Below are positions 13,384-22,915 of a DNA stretch of 64,000 bases, piece by piece. Origin of the DNA: Hyaloscypha bicolor E (Eukaryota > Ascomycota > Leotiomycetes > Helotiales > Hyaloscyphaceae); NCBI RefSeq assembly GCF_002865645.1, contig NW_020194628.1, positions 1,116,001-1,180,000 of the forward strand. Reading direction: 5' to 3'. The position numbers were made by a program, and so were the translations under genes. The notes beneath the pieces were generated by a model. The model saw only the letters and a list, made by a program, of their open reading frames with translations. It was not told where the DNA came from and ran no database searches. The stretch's first letter is position 1. Each line of letters opens with the position of its first letter.

Positions 13384-15104
13384 ATGGAGCAGACCTCTAT
13401 TCAAAGTCGTGCAGTGGTGTTGTCATCCGTGGGCGCATGTAGGAGACCCTAAATCATCTGACTTACCACAAGGAAGGCATCTAATCAAGATCACTCTCAG
13501 ACGAAAGATTTGGGCGGCATAGCGAGGCACCGAGCTGCATAGATATACGGCATTCAAAGAAATGTCGGCATACTGGCCTTCGGCTTCGTTGGCCGAATGC
13601 AAATGACAACCGTCGTTCCATTGTCGGAAAGTCTCCCAAGAACAAGGCCGCAGCCGGCTGCATACTCATATCCGAGTCCCGTTTTGTCCACATGTTCCCT
13701 TGGGATATTGAGATGCATTATCGTGTGACCGGTACACGATTTTCCCTTTTGAACTGACTGCAACAACAGCGGCTAAGTTAACATGTCTTAGCAATTTCAC
13801 CACCAGACCTTGGTCTGTGTCTCCCCTGGAACCCCCAGAAGCTTGAGATTTCAGACAGGGATCTGATCCAGCACTGTAAGATACTCGAGTGAACCCAGTG
13901 AAATGGTAAACCTGACAACGTCCGAACTCAGTTCATTGCTCCGCCGCCCAGGCACTTGCCACCTTTCGGCGTCGTCCTTCTGAACTTAGCAGTTTCCTCC
14001 TCCGCATGTGCTTATCGAGTGATTCGCTTTCTGCTACCGCGCTTCTAAGGGCCCTGCTTGCTTTTTCGTCCCTCCACCGCCACGGTCTCCAAGAGCAAGC
14101 AGTGGAGCTGAAGATTTCTGCTCTAAAAGCTTTGGCAGCTGCTTCCGAAGGTGTAGAGTTTGATACTGAAAAAATTGTTCAACATGTTGCAGCCGGCATG
14201 TTACTGTATTCATTCGAGGTAACAAAACTCTCACATTTTCTCTCAACCCTACCTTCTTCGACCAACTCCGAAATACTAAATGAACACCAGATACAAACCT
14301 CCACGAGCACTTCGGGCGATTGGACAAATTATATATGCGGTGTGAAGGAAGTCATCAAGACGGTCAATCTAAAGCAGATTATTGAGGGTAGGGAAGACAT
14401 CGAATGCCTACGAGACTGGGTCTGCTACAATGACATTATGACTCGCTTCACGCTCCGGCACTGGGTAAAAGACCCCGAGGTTCCCTTGACTCCGCCGAAA
14501 ATCTCTTACGAAGTAAGTCCCCGAAGCCTCTAAAACGTGCAGTGTTCTAAGAATCTCCTAGGTCAACTATGTCGCGCCTTCAACCGAGCCAATTCTTGAG
14601 TTATTATCCCAAGTATACGATTCTGTGCCAAGGGACATTACTTCCATCCCGATATCTGACGACTATAAAGAATACCTGAAGATTCTTCACTGGAGAATTC
14701 GAAAAATCATCACAGAAGACACAGCAGATGAAGCATTTGTCATTGCGACGTCTATCTACCTCTATCGACTATCGAGTCCCTTTATTGACGACCAGCAGAA
14801 AAAAGACGCACTGGTACTCAATGGTTTCAATGTTCTTTCGCGTCTGGATTCTTGTGAGCTACAATTTCCTGTTTTCATCTTGGGCTGCGAAGCTCGGACA
14901 GACTGTCAACGAGGTGGTATCCTCGACCTGATTTCGAGGACAGAAGGCAAGATCGGCTCGCGGTCTTTCAAGCATGTCAAGGCGATACTTGAGGGTATAT
15001 GGGCACAGAATGACCTTGTTGATGGTCCAAATGGGGAGATTAGTTACTGGAATGGTTTGCGTGCTGCCATGAGTCGCTACACGGAGCCACCCTGCTTTGC
15101 GTAG
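13384..15104 (+). CDS. Zn2Cys6-type fungal transcription factor with degraded finger
   Basis: I build five exons: 13384-13438, 13501-13731, 13792-13875, 13932-14512 and 14562-15104, giving 497 residues with all phases consistent. The large C-terminal part matches the fungal-specific regulatory region of the Fungal_trans_2 type (HVAAGMLL, DLISRTE and a TGLRLRWP linker after the finger). The finger itself is abnormal: where C-x2-C-x6-C ... C-x2-C-x6-C is expected I see only PSC and KKC. The first two cysteines are absent, the third is His and the fifth Ile. Either the first intron is misplaced or DNA binding is lost. It lies 248 bp upstream of an SDR in the same direction and is the natural candidate cluster regulator. 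The start at 13384 is the least certain point. Confidence 0.7.
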
Positions 15105-15351
15105 ATGAAGTTTCCTGGGAAAGGGCGTTATGAAGTTTGGGGTAGAAGTTTGTCTCATCAGATTATACAAATTTAGACAGCTACGTTACATCTATGCGAG
15201 ACCACATGAGGAATAGTTATGTGTCTCTGATAGGCTCGTGTAGGCAGTGCGATGTTGACGTGCATAGACCCAAGTAGAGATCGCGGTAAATTTTTCTCCT
15301 TTTCTGTTATCCTTACACACTACCTTTCTACACCACCAAGTCTCCGTCAAT

Positions 15352-16467
15352 ATGGCTCACACTTTCAACATTAGCCCTGAGACCAGAGCAGGCACCCTTC
15401 ACTTCCTCTACCGTCAGTTTTTTGTTCGTCCTCCACCAGTTTCACGTCAAACTGCGGACTTGACAGGGAAGACAGCCATAATTACAGGATCCAACAGTGG
15501 ACTAGGTCTCGAGACAGCGCGCCAGCTTATAGATCTAGGGGCCAAAGTTATACTGGCTGTACGCGATGAATCAAAGGGCTCCGAAGCATGTCTCCAACTT
15601 TCTGAAGGTCGAACTCTTTTACCTGGCAGTATTACGGTTTGGAAACTGGACCTCTCGTCCTACGATTCCATCATCGAATTCGTAAGTCGCGCTCGGAATT
15701 TGGAATCCCTTGATATAGCTGTTCTCAATGCTGGAGTTTACAACGTTCACGAGGCCTTCAGTTCAACCGGCTACGAAGAGGATATACAAATCAACTATCT
15801 ATCCAACATTCTCCTCACAATTCTTCTTCTACCAGTAATCAAGATCAAAAGTATTGGACCAGGACCAGGACGCATCATCCTCGTCACATCCGACGTTGCA
15901 GCATGGTCAAAATTCGAGGAACGAAAATCAGATCCCCTTCTACCTGTTTTCCAGAAGCCTGCTGCGAGCTGGAACATGTCAGAGCGTTACGGAACTTCTA
16001 AACTTCTTGGACAGTTGTTCCTGACCGAGCTCGTTCGACATATTTCTCCGACTGAAGTTATCGTCACCTGCACAAACCCTGGATTCTGTCGTGGGTCGAA
16101 TCTGGGAAGGCAGGCTCAGGGAACATTGTACTTTGCATATCAGATCATGACGGGTTTGATTGGTCGTTCATGTTCTGTGGGTGCTCGCACCATTGTGCAT
16201 GCTGCTGCAGTCCTGCAAGAGGAGGTCCATGGACAGTATGTCGAAGATGCCAAGATTCAGCCGTATGTATCCAATCAACTCCCTTCATTTTGTTTAGATG
16301 TTGACATAAAATTTTATAGGTTACCGCCCCTCGTTTACAGCAAAGAGGGTGAGATCATCAGGAAGCGATTGTATGAGGAGACACTCACTGCATTATCATT
16401 TGCTGGTTTACGAGATATTCTTCAAAATAAGCGCCTAGGAACAGACATGACACAGAAATCTATGTAG
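15352..16467 (+). CDS. Short-chain dehydrogenase, retinol-dehydrogenase/WWOX-like
   Basis: NAD(P)-dependent oxidoreductase of the SDR fold. The cofactor motif TGSNSGLG lies at residues 45-52, the NAG motif (LNAGVY) near 126, and the catalytic YGTSK near 212. A probable intron at 16263-16319 (GTATGT...TTATAG, 57 nt) is a multiple of three without stops, so the unspliced frame stays open; splicing gives 352 residues instead of 371. The N-terminal 35 residues precede the Rossmann fold, as in fungal proteins annotated as retinol dehydrogenase or protochlorophyllide reductase-like. The substrate is unknown; in this cluster it could reduce an aldehyde or oxidise a benzylic alcohol. Confidence 0.88.
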   Translation: MAHTFNISPETRAGTLHFLYRQFFVRPPPVSRQTADLTGKTAIITGSNSGLGLETARQLIDLGAKVILAVRDESKGSEACLQLSEGRTLLPGSITVWKLDLSSYDSIIEFVSRARNLESLDIAVLNAGVYNVHEAFSSTGYEEDIQINYLSNILLTILLLPVIKIKSIGPGPGRIILVTSDVAAWSKFEERKSDPLLPVFQKPAASWNMSERYGTSKLLGQLFLTELVRHISPTEVIVTCTNPGFCRGSNLGRQAQGTLYFAYQIMTGLIGRSCSVGARTIVHAAAVLQEEVHGQYVEDAKIQPYVSNQLPSFCLDVDIKFYRLPPLVYSKEGEIIRKRLYEETLTALSFAGLRDILQNKRLGTDMTQKSM

Positions 16468-17821
16468 CAGGTATATTTTAGGCAGTCAGCAAACGCATGT
16501 AAATGCCTCTAAATTCACATGTTTCAGAGAACAACAAAATCCACTCAGAGATTGGCTCAATAACGATCCCAAACAAGTAAATAATCTTACCTGCGCCATA
16601 CATATATTAATGCAAGCGAGGCTGCAAGAACACATCGACCTAGTGTGAGACAAGGCGCACCATACGCTATCTCACTTCTTAGAACCCGGAATTCCATCTT
16701 ATCTTGACCAGGCTTGCATCACAGAGTGCTGTTCCTGCAACGGCTATGGCGCATGCATGGGTCACTGACAGCTGCAAGCCCAAGCTATCTCATCTTTTTT
16801 GGAAAGGCGGAAGTACGGCCGGGAATGAACGTTCATGCACGCTCAATATCGAGAATGTATGCGAATGCGGTGCATACGAGAACAGAGCACATATGTGGCA
16901 CGGATTCCACACACCTATCACCTCGATGCAAGTTGACATTCTTGGCTTTTCCAGGTAAGCTGGTTATATTGGGATGCCTGCATATCGATCTGCAAAATCG
17001 CGGCAATGACGACGAGCTGAAGACTGTGCCACGCCGCTACTATAATCCACAAAGAGTAAGAATGCGGGAAGGTCCCCGCATCATGCAGGTAAGATGAATT
17101 CCACAACTCGGGGAAAGAGCTCCAAGATGCTTGCAAGTGCAAGTGCATGTGCATGTGCATTAGCGTGCTTGCAAAAGTGACCCCATCAAAGCACATCATC
17201 ATTGGCATCATTGCTGCGCCACTTGGGCTGAACATGGGTGCAACCCGATCCGAGGCAGTTTTTTCTTACTTGCTTGTTTCTGTTGGAAATTGATGTTGTG
17301 CAGTCGGCTCAAAGTTAGGCTTAGCATAGTGGAGTGAGGCTATTCGGAAACTTGAGGCTTTGTGCCAGAAGGCGGGCACGATTTTCTATCAAGTGGGAAA
17401 CATGGTATTCTGGACGAAGTCACGTGTATGCTGTTATTTTCTCGCATGATGGTGACCTCTGAGTTGAGGAGAAGAGGCTCTGTGGTGCGAAAAACAAGGC
17501 AATGAGCAAGCACGAGGGAGAGAGCAAGGGAGCCGCAGGCCTTCAGAAAACACGTGAGTAGGTCTCGATCAGTGAAACTCATGCGCTGGTTCGAACATCT
17601 TTTCGTTGCTTTCGTGCTTGGACTGTGTCTCTTGTTGAAAGTGGATGAAGGGGTTCAAATCCGTGAAGTCAAACTTTCACGGACAGAATGTCCATATGTA
17701 CTATACTCTCGAGAATGGTAAAATTCTGTAGCTCAAGAAGTTGTCTTTTTATTTCACATACAATTCACATCTCTAAACCAAGGTATTGACTGTTGTCTTC
17801 ATACTCCACTACTTTTGAAAT
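16468..17821. other. Gene-free spacer (1.35 kb) between convergent genes
   Basis: Short overlapping ORFs on both strands show no family similarity or coherent splicing. A microrepeat lies at 17130-17160 (GCAAGT and GCATGT units). I see no gene or element. It is the 3' side of both neighbours. Confidence 0.5.
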
Positions 17822-19366
17822 CTATGGATAGCTAGTTGGCAAAGGATTATTGTATGCAAAAACATTTTTTGGATCCCACTGCTTTTTCAAAGCAGCAAGC
17901 CGAGGAAGGCTATCTCCCCAAACACTCTCAATGGGCTCATCACCGCGTGCATAGTTGACATAGATTGCCCCTCCTTGTTCAGCATAGCCTCCAGTCTCGG
18001 ACCAGCTATCTCTTAAATCTCGACAAAAGGTATCCCCTATGTCCAACAGAGTTTGATTTGACTGTGCCGTAGTATCAAAGTAGGCTGATACAGTAAAGAA
18101 GCCCTTTGTGTCTCTCCACGGGTATGCGTCAAAGTCTTTGTCCAGAGCAGCAACAGCCTGGTTGGAGAATAATTCCAGATTTGACGACGAACCCCTGCCT
18201 TCTGGATATTCGGCGTAGAACTGAGCAAGCTTGGCAAAAGTGTCGATGAACGTCGAGGTGGCGAATTCTTTAAGATTCGAAGCATAGGAATTTGCGTACA
18301 CTTCTTTGATACAGAGTCCAGATTGTCCTACTCCGTCTCCCGCGACGGCTATGACATGGTCCCATGTAATATACTCGTAGTTCTTGACGAGATAAGGTCC
18401 AAAAGACAGGAACTGGGAAATAAAGGCATGACCTTCTGCTTCTGGTCCATACCATACCCAGTTGACGAAAAGCTCGGCATCGTTCACCGTGGCATTGTAC
18501 ATCGTAAGATGTAGCCCACCAACGTTGGAAGGAAGGCTTCCAGCTATGTTTCCCAGGTGCTCAAAGTAGGCCGTTGTACTCTTAGCATCGAAGTACAAGT
18601 CAATTGTCAACGCGTGACCATCTCCTGCATAATCAGAAGCTTTTGCTGCCTGGAAAGTGGCCGAAATGATGACTCCAAGATTTGCTCCAGCTCCACGTAT
18701 ACCCCAGAACAAGTCGGCATGCTTCTCATTTGAGACATCGAGAATATGACCCGTGGCAGTAACGACTCTTGCCGATAAGATACGGTCTGATACCAATCCC
18801 AGAGACCCCATACGGCGTCCAATGCCACCCCCAACACCCAATCCCACATAACCTGGACAGGAACATGAACCGGATGGGAGCATCAGTCCAGCAGCGTACA
18901 ATTCATGCTGGAACTCGCCAAACGTGGCGGAACCCCCAATGGTCACGATACTAGAGTTCGTGTGGACCTCAAAATAATTGAAATGAGAAAGGTCAATGGC
19001 TAGTCCCCCATGCACCTTGCCATAACCAACACCAGATCCATGACGCCCACCAGTTGCGAGAAAAGGAATGTTATGCTGCACAGCGAGCTTCACAGCTTTG
19101 GCTACATCTTCCTCAACAACGGGTGTAATGACAGCTGCGAAGCTGGGTGCTTCCCAGGCTACTCTTCTCTCCGTAGCATTGGTGAATGCGGTGGAGTTTG
19201 GAAATGCGACCACAGTACCCGTTGACCAATGGACATCATCACCAGTAAGTATATGCCTGACATCAACAGAAGTTCCGTTCTCTTGATAAGTCAAGGGATC
19301 GATAGAAGTAGAAACTGCCGAGAAGAAAAGTAATGCGGCTGAAAAGATGAGAGTTTGCATTTTCAT
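17822..19366 (-). CDS. Secreted FAD-linked oxidase, BBE/VAO family (first copy)
   Basis: Intronless, 514 residues from the ATG at 19366, chosen because it starts a hydrophobic signal peptide (residues 3-20, ...FSAALLFFSAV) matching the family; the open frame extends 51 codons further upstream without such support. It contains the FAD-binding PP-loop ATGGRHGSG with His109, the usual covalent FAD attachment site, and CSCPGYVGLGVGGG with Cys168/Cys170 in the place of the second FAD-linked cysteine. The C-terminus has the berberine-bridge motif (YVNYARG near 485) and the VFAYNNPLP end. Such enzymes oxidise alcohols or phenols, or close rings, with O2. Signal peptides are common in pathway BBE enzymes that act in vesicles. 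A second BBE gene lies at 33940. Confidence 0.92.
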   Translation of the reverse strand: MKMQTLIFSAALLFFSAVSTSIDPLTYQENGTSVDVRHILTGDDVHWSTGTVVAFPNSTAFTNATERRVAWEAPSFAAVITPVVEEDVAKAVKLAVQHNIPFLATGGRHGSGVGYGKVHGGLAIDLSHFNYFEVHTNSSIVTIGGSATFGEFQHELYAAGLMLPSGSCSCPGYVGLGVGGGIGRRMGSLGLVSDRILSARVVTATGHILDVSNEKHADLFWGIRGAGANLGVIISATFQAAKASDYAGDGHALTIDLYFDAKSTTAYFEHLGNIAGSLPSNVGGLHLTMYNATVNDAELFVNWVWYGPEAEGHAFISQFLSFGPYLVKNYEYITWDHVIAVAGDGVGQSGLCIKEVYANSYASNLKEFATSTFIDTFAKLAQFYAEYPEGRGSSSNLELFSNQAVAALDKDFDAYPWRDTKGFFTVSAYFDTTAQSNQTLLDIGDTFCRDLRDSWSETGGYAEQGGAIYVNYARGDEPIESVWGDSLPRLAALKKQWDPKNVFAYNNPLPTSYP

Positions 19367-20069
19367 GAAGTGCTTCTGGCAAATATTTATGACAAGATCA
19401 GAAGATGCAAGGTTGCTTGATGAGATGGCGAAGTGTGCAGGGCGAGCCCGTTTTGCATGTTTTGAAAGTGCTGAATCTCTAGCAGAATGAAGAAGAAAAG
19501 GAAGAAGAAAAAGCAGCACGCGCAGAGGACCTTTATAAATTATGCTGCGGACTACTGTGCCGTCATGGCCTGAGGCACTAACCTTGCTCCCGTCTTTCTT
19601 ACATAGGTGATTTATTAAACCGAAGAATATTCGTGATAATTGTAGATGTTTTTGTAAGCTTGTTTTCAGAAAAATTGCTGTGAAATCAATGGTGCAAGAA
19701 GAAAATAGTGGTGGAACTCAGATTTAGACTTTATTTACTTACTCTCTCGATCAAGATTCTATCCAAAGTTACATCCGAATAAAGTTGCTCTTACAAGTCA
19801 ATACCAGCTCTGAATTTATAGAAAGCAACGCTGACGAGAGAAGCTTCACTTCATAGTCAATCCTGGTCATAGTTGTGCAGACTGGGTCGAGCGATTAATT
19901 CATAAAAACGTCATAGCCGGCTTCTCAGCTGACTAAATGGCATAATACTTGGAAAAAGTCACACAAATATCTTGAAGCTTTAAACATCTTTTCTCCCGCG
20001 ATTCCATCAACTCAAAGCTTTTTTCAGAAAAAATTATCTACAGCCGCTTTTCTGAACCTATCAGACTCT
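19367..20069. promoter_or_regulatory. Upstream region of the BBE oxidase gene
   Basis: About 700 bp between the BBE start (leftward) and the stop of the cupin gene, which is transcribed in the same direction. No other gene is seen. A TATAAA-like string lies near 19533. No defined regulator site was recognised. Confidence 0.35.
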
Positions 20070-20907
20070 TCATTCGCTTCCAGCTTTTACGGTATACTCA
20101 GGATACCAAGGTTGATACCTTGCATAGAATGTATCAGCCCAAACATGTTAAAGTGGAAGTATGAGTGTATTACATACCCGAGCAATCCTTCGGCTATCCA
20201 TCGTGCAACAATGTGATGAACAGAAACGAGAAACCAAGTAGGAACCCAAAAAGGCGGAGTCAAGACGGTCCCCGAATAGTACGCAAACGATACGAGCTGA
20301 AAGACTGATGGTTTTAGATTCGATCTTTCGCAATCGGCGAAATAACCTTGAATGTTACGCAGAGCGTTTTTGTCTAGTTGGTAATCCAAGTCTTGGGGAT
20401 CTATCCAGCCATGAAATACCAGTGACTCTGTTGCCGACTTATGGCACCAGAATCGATGTCTGAGAAAAAGTACTTAGTTCAACTCAAGCATCTCGGTTTT
20501 CAGGTCTATAAAATTACCTGGTGCCAGCTGGAATCTTCAGTATACCATCATCCTTGGTGATAGCATGCTCTTTTCCATCCGTGATTGCCCCTAGAACTCC
20601 CTGCTCAACCTGAAAATATTCATCTTGCTGAAGATGGATATGTCTACATCTTGTCAGCTTTCCTGTGACACGATGATCATCTTCATTGCTCTTACAATGG
20701 AGGGCCAGACAATCCAGCTGCGACAGTCGGATTTTCTATGTTATGTGTCTCTCTGACACCCCAAAGACCGTCATTTTCAGTGAGGAATTGATAATGGGCA
20801 GCATTATTAGCTGTGGTGAAGCTTGTTTGAGACGTAACCTTGGTACGATGTAATGGCCGCGGTGAGAGCCAAAGTTGCCACGCCCATACCATTCTGGAGT
20901 TAAACAA
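20070..20907 (-). CDS. Cupin-domain protein (first of three)
   Basis: Four exons on the minus strand (20696-20907, 20518-20643, 20178-20459, 20070-20118) give 222 residues with consistent phases. Cupin motif 1 appears across the first splice junction as GPPLHIHLQQDEYFQVEQG, with both histidines and the acidic residue for metal binding. Motif 2 follows as KIPAGTRHRFWCH. The C-terminal half has a PPFWVP segment and hydrophobic stretch near residues 160-200, and ends YPEYTVKA, a tail seen in fungal cupins. Fungal salicylaldehyde clusters regularly contain cupins, probably helping the cyclisation or aromatisation of the HR-PKS product; the exact role here is inference. The start may be 20907 or the ATG at 20892. 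It belongs to a different subfamily from the two cupins at 31579 and 40153. Confidence 0.85.
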
Positions 20908-21809
20908 ATAGATATGAGATGAGAATTGAAATTTGCTTCTGTGTATTATTAGCTCTCAACAAAGACCACAGAATTAGAGATTCTGCTCAACCTGAGCTAG
21001 ACGCTTGGCAGGACAGAAATTTCTTCCGCAAAGAATTCACACAACAGTAAATTGTCTGATGATTGAACACGCCACTGCAGGGATCATTATACTTTCAAAA
21101 CTTCTTCTCAGCAAAAACGCCTCACTTTCAATTTCCGGGCAGAAACACACTATTGGCCTGTCTGTGCCGCTAAATTATTTCACCAAGTGCATATGCATAG
21201 CTGACCGGAAGCTCCACATAGGGAAACCACATGCGAGATGTTACCTTACCGTTGCACGAAATGCAAAGGTCCTGCAGTACCACCGATGCACATGCACCGG
21301 CACGGTCAACGCAAGAAAATGGCAAGAACAATGATAAGGATATATGAGAGCCCCTGCAAGATATCAACCCTGACGATCATGACCTCGTCCACACAGTAGT
21401 CGTAATAGTCGTGCAGCTGCCGTCGTAGCTCCGGTCAGCGTGAGATGGCGAATGCACTGGGGCATTATGTTCTATCCGGTGAGCTCTTTGACGAAGATTG
21501 TGGATTTCACTGCTCAAACAATTGAATATTTGGCCACTCCGCATGCATGCTGTTCTGATAGTGGGGGAGAAAAGCGGGGCAAGCTCAGAGGTTCGCTTAG
21601 ATGCAGGCCTCCACAAAAGGGTCAAATATTTTGGTTATGCAATTCCATTGGAGAACATCAGATACACAGAAAGGTTTTTTGATGCGTGAAGTGCGACTTC
21701 CAAATTCATTTGCGTGGAGTAGTTCGAACTTAGGCCTATTATTTTGGCTCACCTTTCGCAAGAACGCACATCCCCAAGAAGACACCGCCATTTGACATTA
21801 GCAGCAACA
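20908..21809. promoter_or_regulatory. Divergent promoter region, cupin / SnoaL didomain
   Basis: A 0.9-kb interval between two divergently transcribed genes. Several short ORFs overlap each other on both strands with no family similarity, so I treat them as chance. No defined operator was recognised. Confidence 0.4.
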
Positions 21810-22649
21810 ATGGAAGGCATGGAGGGCACATACGGAGCTTTTATCAAGTGTATCAACGAGAAGGGTGACATCGGATCATTCTTACCTCCCCAATACGACT
21901 TGAACGGGCAGCAGTACACTCCCGAGAGTTTTGCTTCGTATATGCAGGAGAATGGTGAAATTGAGATCGAAGTAGATGCCATCACGGTCGACGAGGGCTC
22001 CCAAAAGCTGGCCTCCACTATTCTCAAGAAGTGGAAGCCCTCGAAACAGATTTTTGGATTGGGCCCTCCAGATAAAGCCATGCTTGTCGTTGAGAAACAC
22101 CTAAACTGGTTTGTCGATGGGAAGCTGTCCAAGACAATCAGTCTGGCCGATCAGGAGGCGATTCATCGCCAATTGACAAACACAGAAGCCGAGTACATAC
22201 CAGATCTTGTCGGTCCTAGTCTTGGGACCCAAAGTTTGGGGAAGTTGCAGTCAACAAGTCAACTCGAAGAACTCTACAGATCATATCTGGCCTGTATCAA
22301 CGAGCGGACCTTAGCAACGGACTGGGATAAATTTGTTCAGCCACAGGTTACCTACAAAGGAACACCTTTGACGCTTGACATCTACCGCCAAAACATGCAA
22401 GGCGTTCTAACGGCGATTCCAGACCTTTTCGTCGATCTTCACACCATCATTGCGGATGAGAAGACACAACGAGTGGCAGTACGACTCGAAGCTACCGGTA
22501 CCGTGCCTTCGTCTCTGGCTGGGGTTGAGTCGACGGGAACCCAAGGGAAATTTGCGGAGCACCTCACGTACCAGATTGTGGATGGCAAGATTTCTCGGGC
22601 TTGGAGTATTGCAGATTGGGGTAGCAATGAGAAGATAGTCTCGAAATAA
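21810..22649 (+). CDS. Two-domain SnoaL-like (NTF2-fold) protein
   Basis: Intronless; 279 residues from the ATG at 21810 (an upstream ATG at 21744 is in frame but adds a basic, unsupported 22 residues). The chain splits into two similar halves. Residues 4-122 read YGAFIKCIN ... SFASYMQ ... VDEGSQKLAS ... WFVDGKLSKTISLAD. Residues about 148-275 read YRSYLACIN ... IYRQNMQGV ... ADEKTQRVAVR ... YQIVDGKISRAWSIADW. Each half has the SnoaL pattern of a helical start, a central strand pair and a final D-G-K-I-x-x-x-x-S-x-AD block. Single-domain SnoaL-like proteins act as cyclases, hydrolases or isomerases in polyketide pathways. A fused pair would form an intramolecular dimer. The catalytic function is not predictable by eye. 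Confidence 0.8.
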   Translation: MEGMEGTYGAFIKCINEKGDIGSFLPPQYDLNGQQYTPESFASYMQENGEIEIEVDAITVDEGSQKLASTILKKWKPSKQIFGLGPPDKAMLVVEKHLNWFVDGKLSKTISLADQEAIHRQLTNTEAEYIPDLVGPSLGTQSLGKLQSTSQLEELYRSYLACINERTLATDWDKFVQPQVTYKGTPLTLDIYRQNMQGVLTAIPDLFVDLHTIIADEKTQRVAVRLEATGTVPSSLAGVESTGTQGKFAEHLTYQIVDGKISRAWSIADWGSNEKIVSK

Positions 22650-22915
22650 GATACTGGTGGTCCTTCTCACACTTTCCAGAATGGGTGTGCTCCTGTGACT
22701 TGAAACGTAGACACTATGGATTTCTGAAATGCACCTTCATATAACCACAATGAATTGTTTGTCTACCAAAGTGAATGTCCACTCGTTCCAGATAATCCCC
22801 GTTTCAACATAATGCCCATTTCAACTTTTATAACAAACACATACTCTCGATACTCTCCTGCTCTGGGAATGCTCTCAGAAGCAGAGCGCTAATAGACCCT
22901 TCCCGTACACCTTAC

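Noticed and set aside
13481..13766. Two 70-aa minus-strand ORFs
   Set aside because: They are the reverse shadow of the second exon of the regulator gene, which reads in phase on the plus strand.
16704..17582. Four ORFs of 80-127 aa on both strands
   Set aside because: They overlap one another on opposite strands, lack family motifs and contain low-complexity (Met-His-rich) stretches; no coherent splice model.
21005..21795. Several 60-109-aa ORFs upstream of the SnoaL gene
   Set aside because: Mutually overlapping in opposite directions inside a divergent promoter; no recognisable domain.
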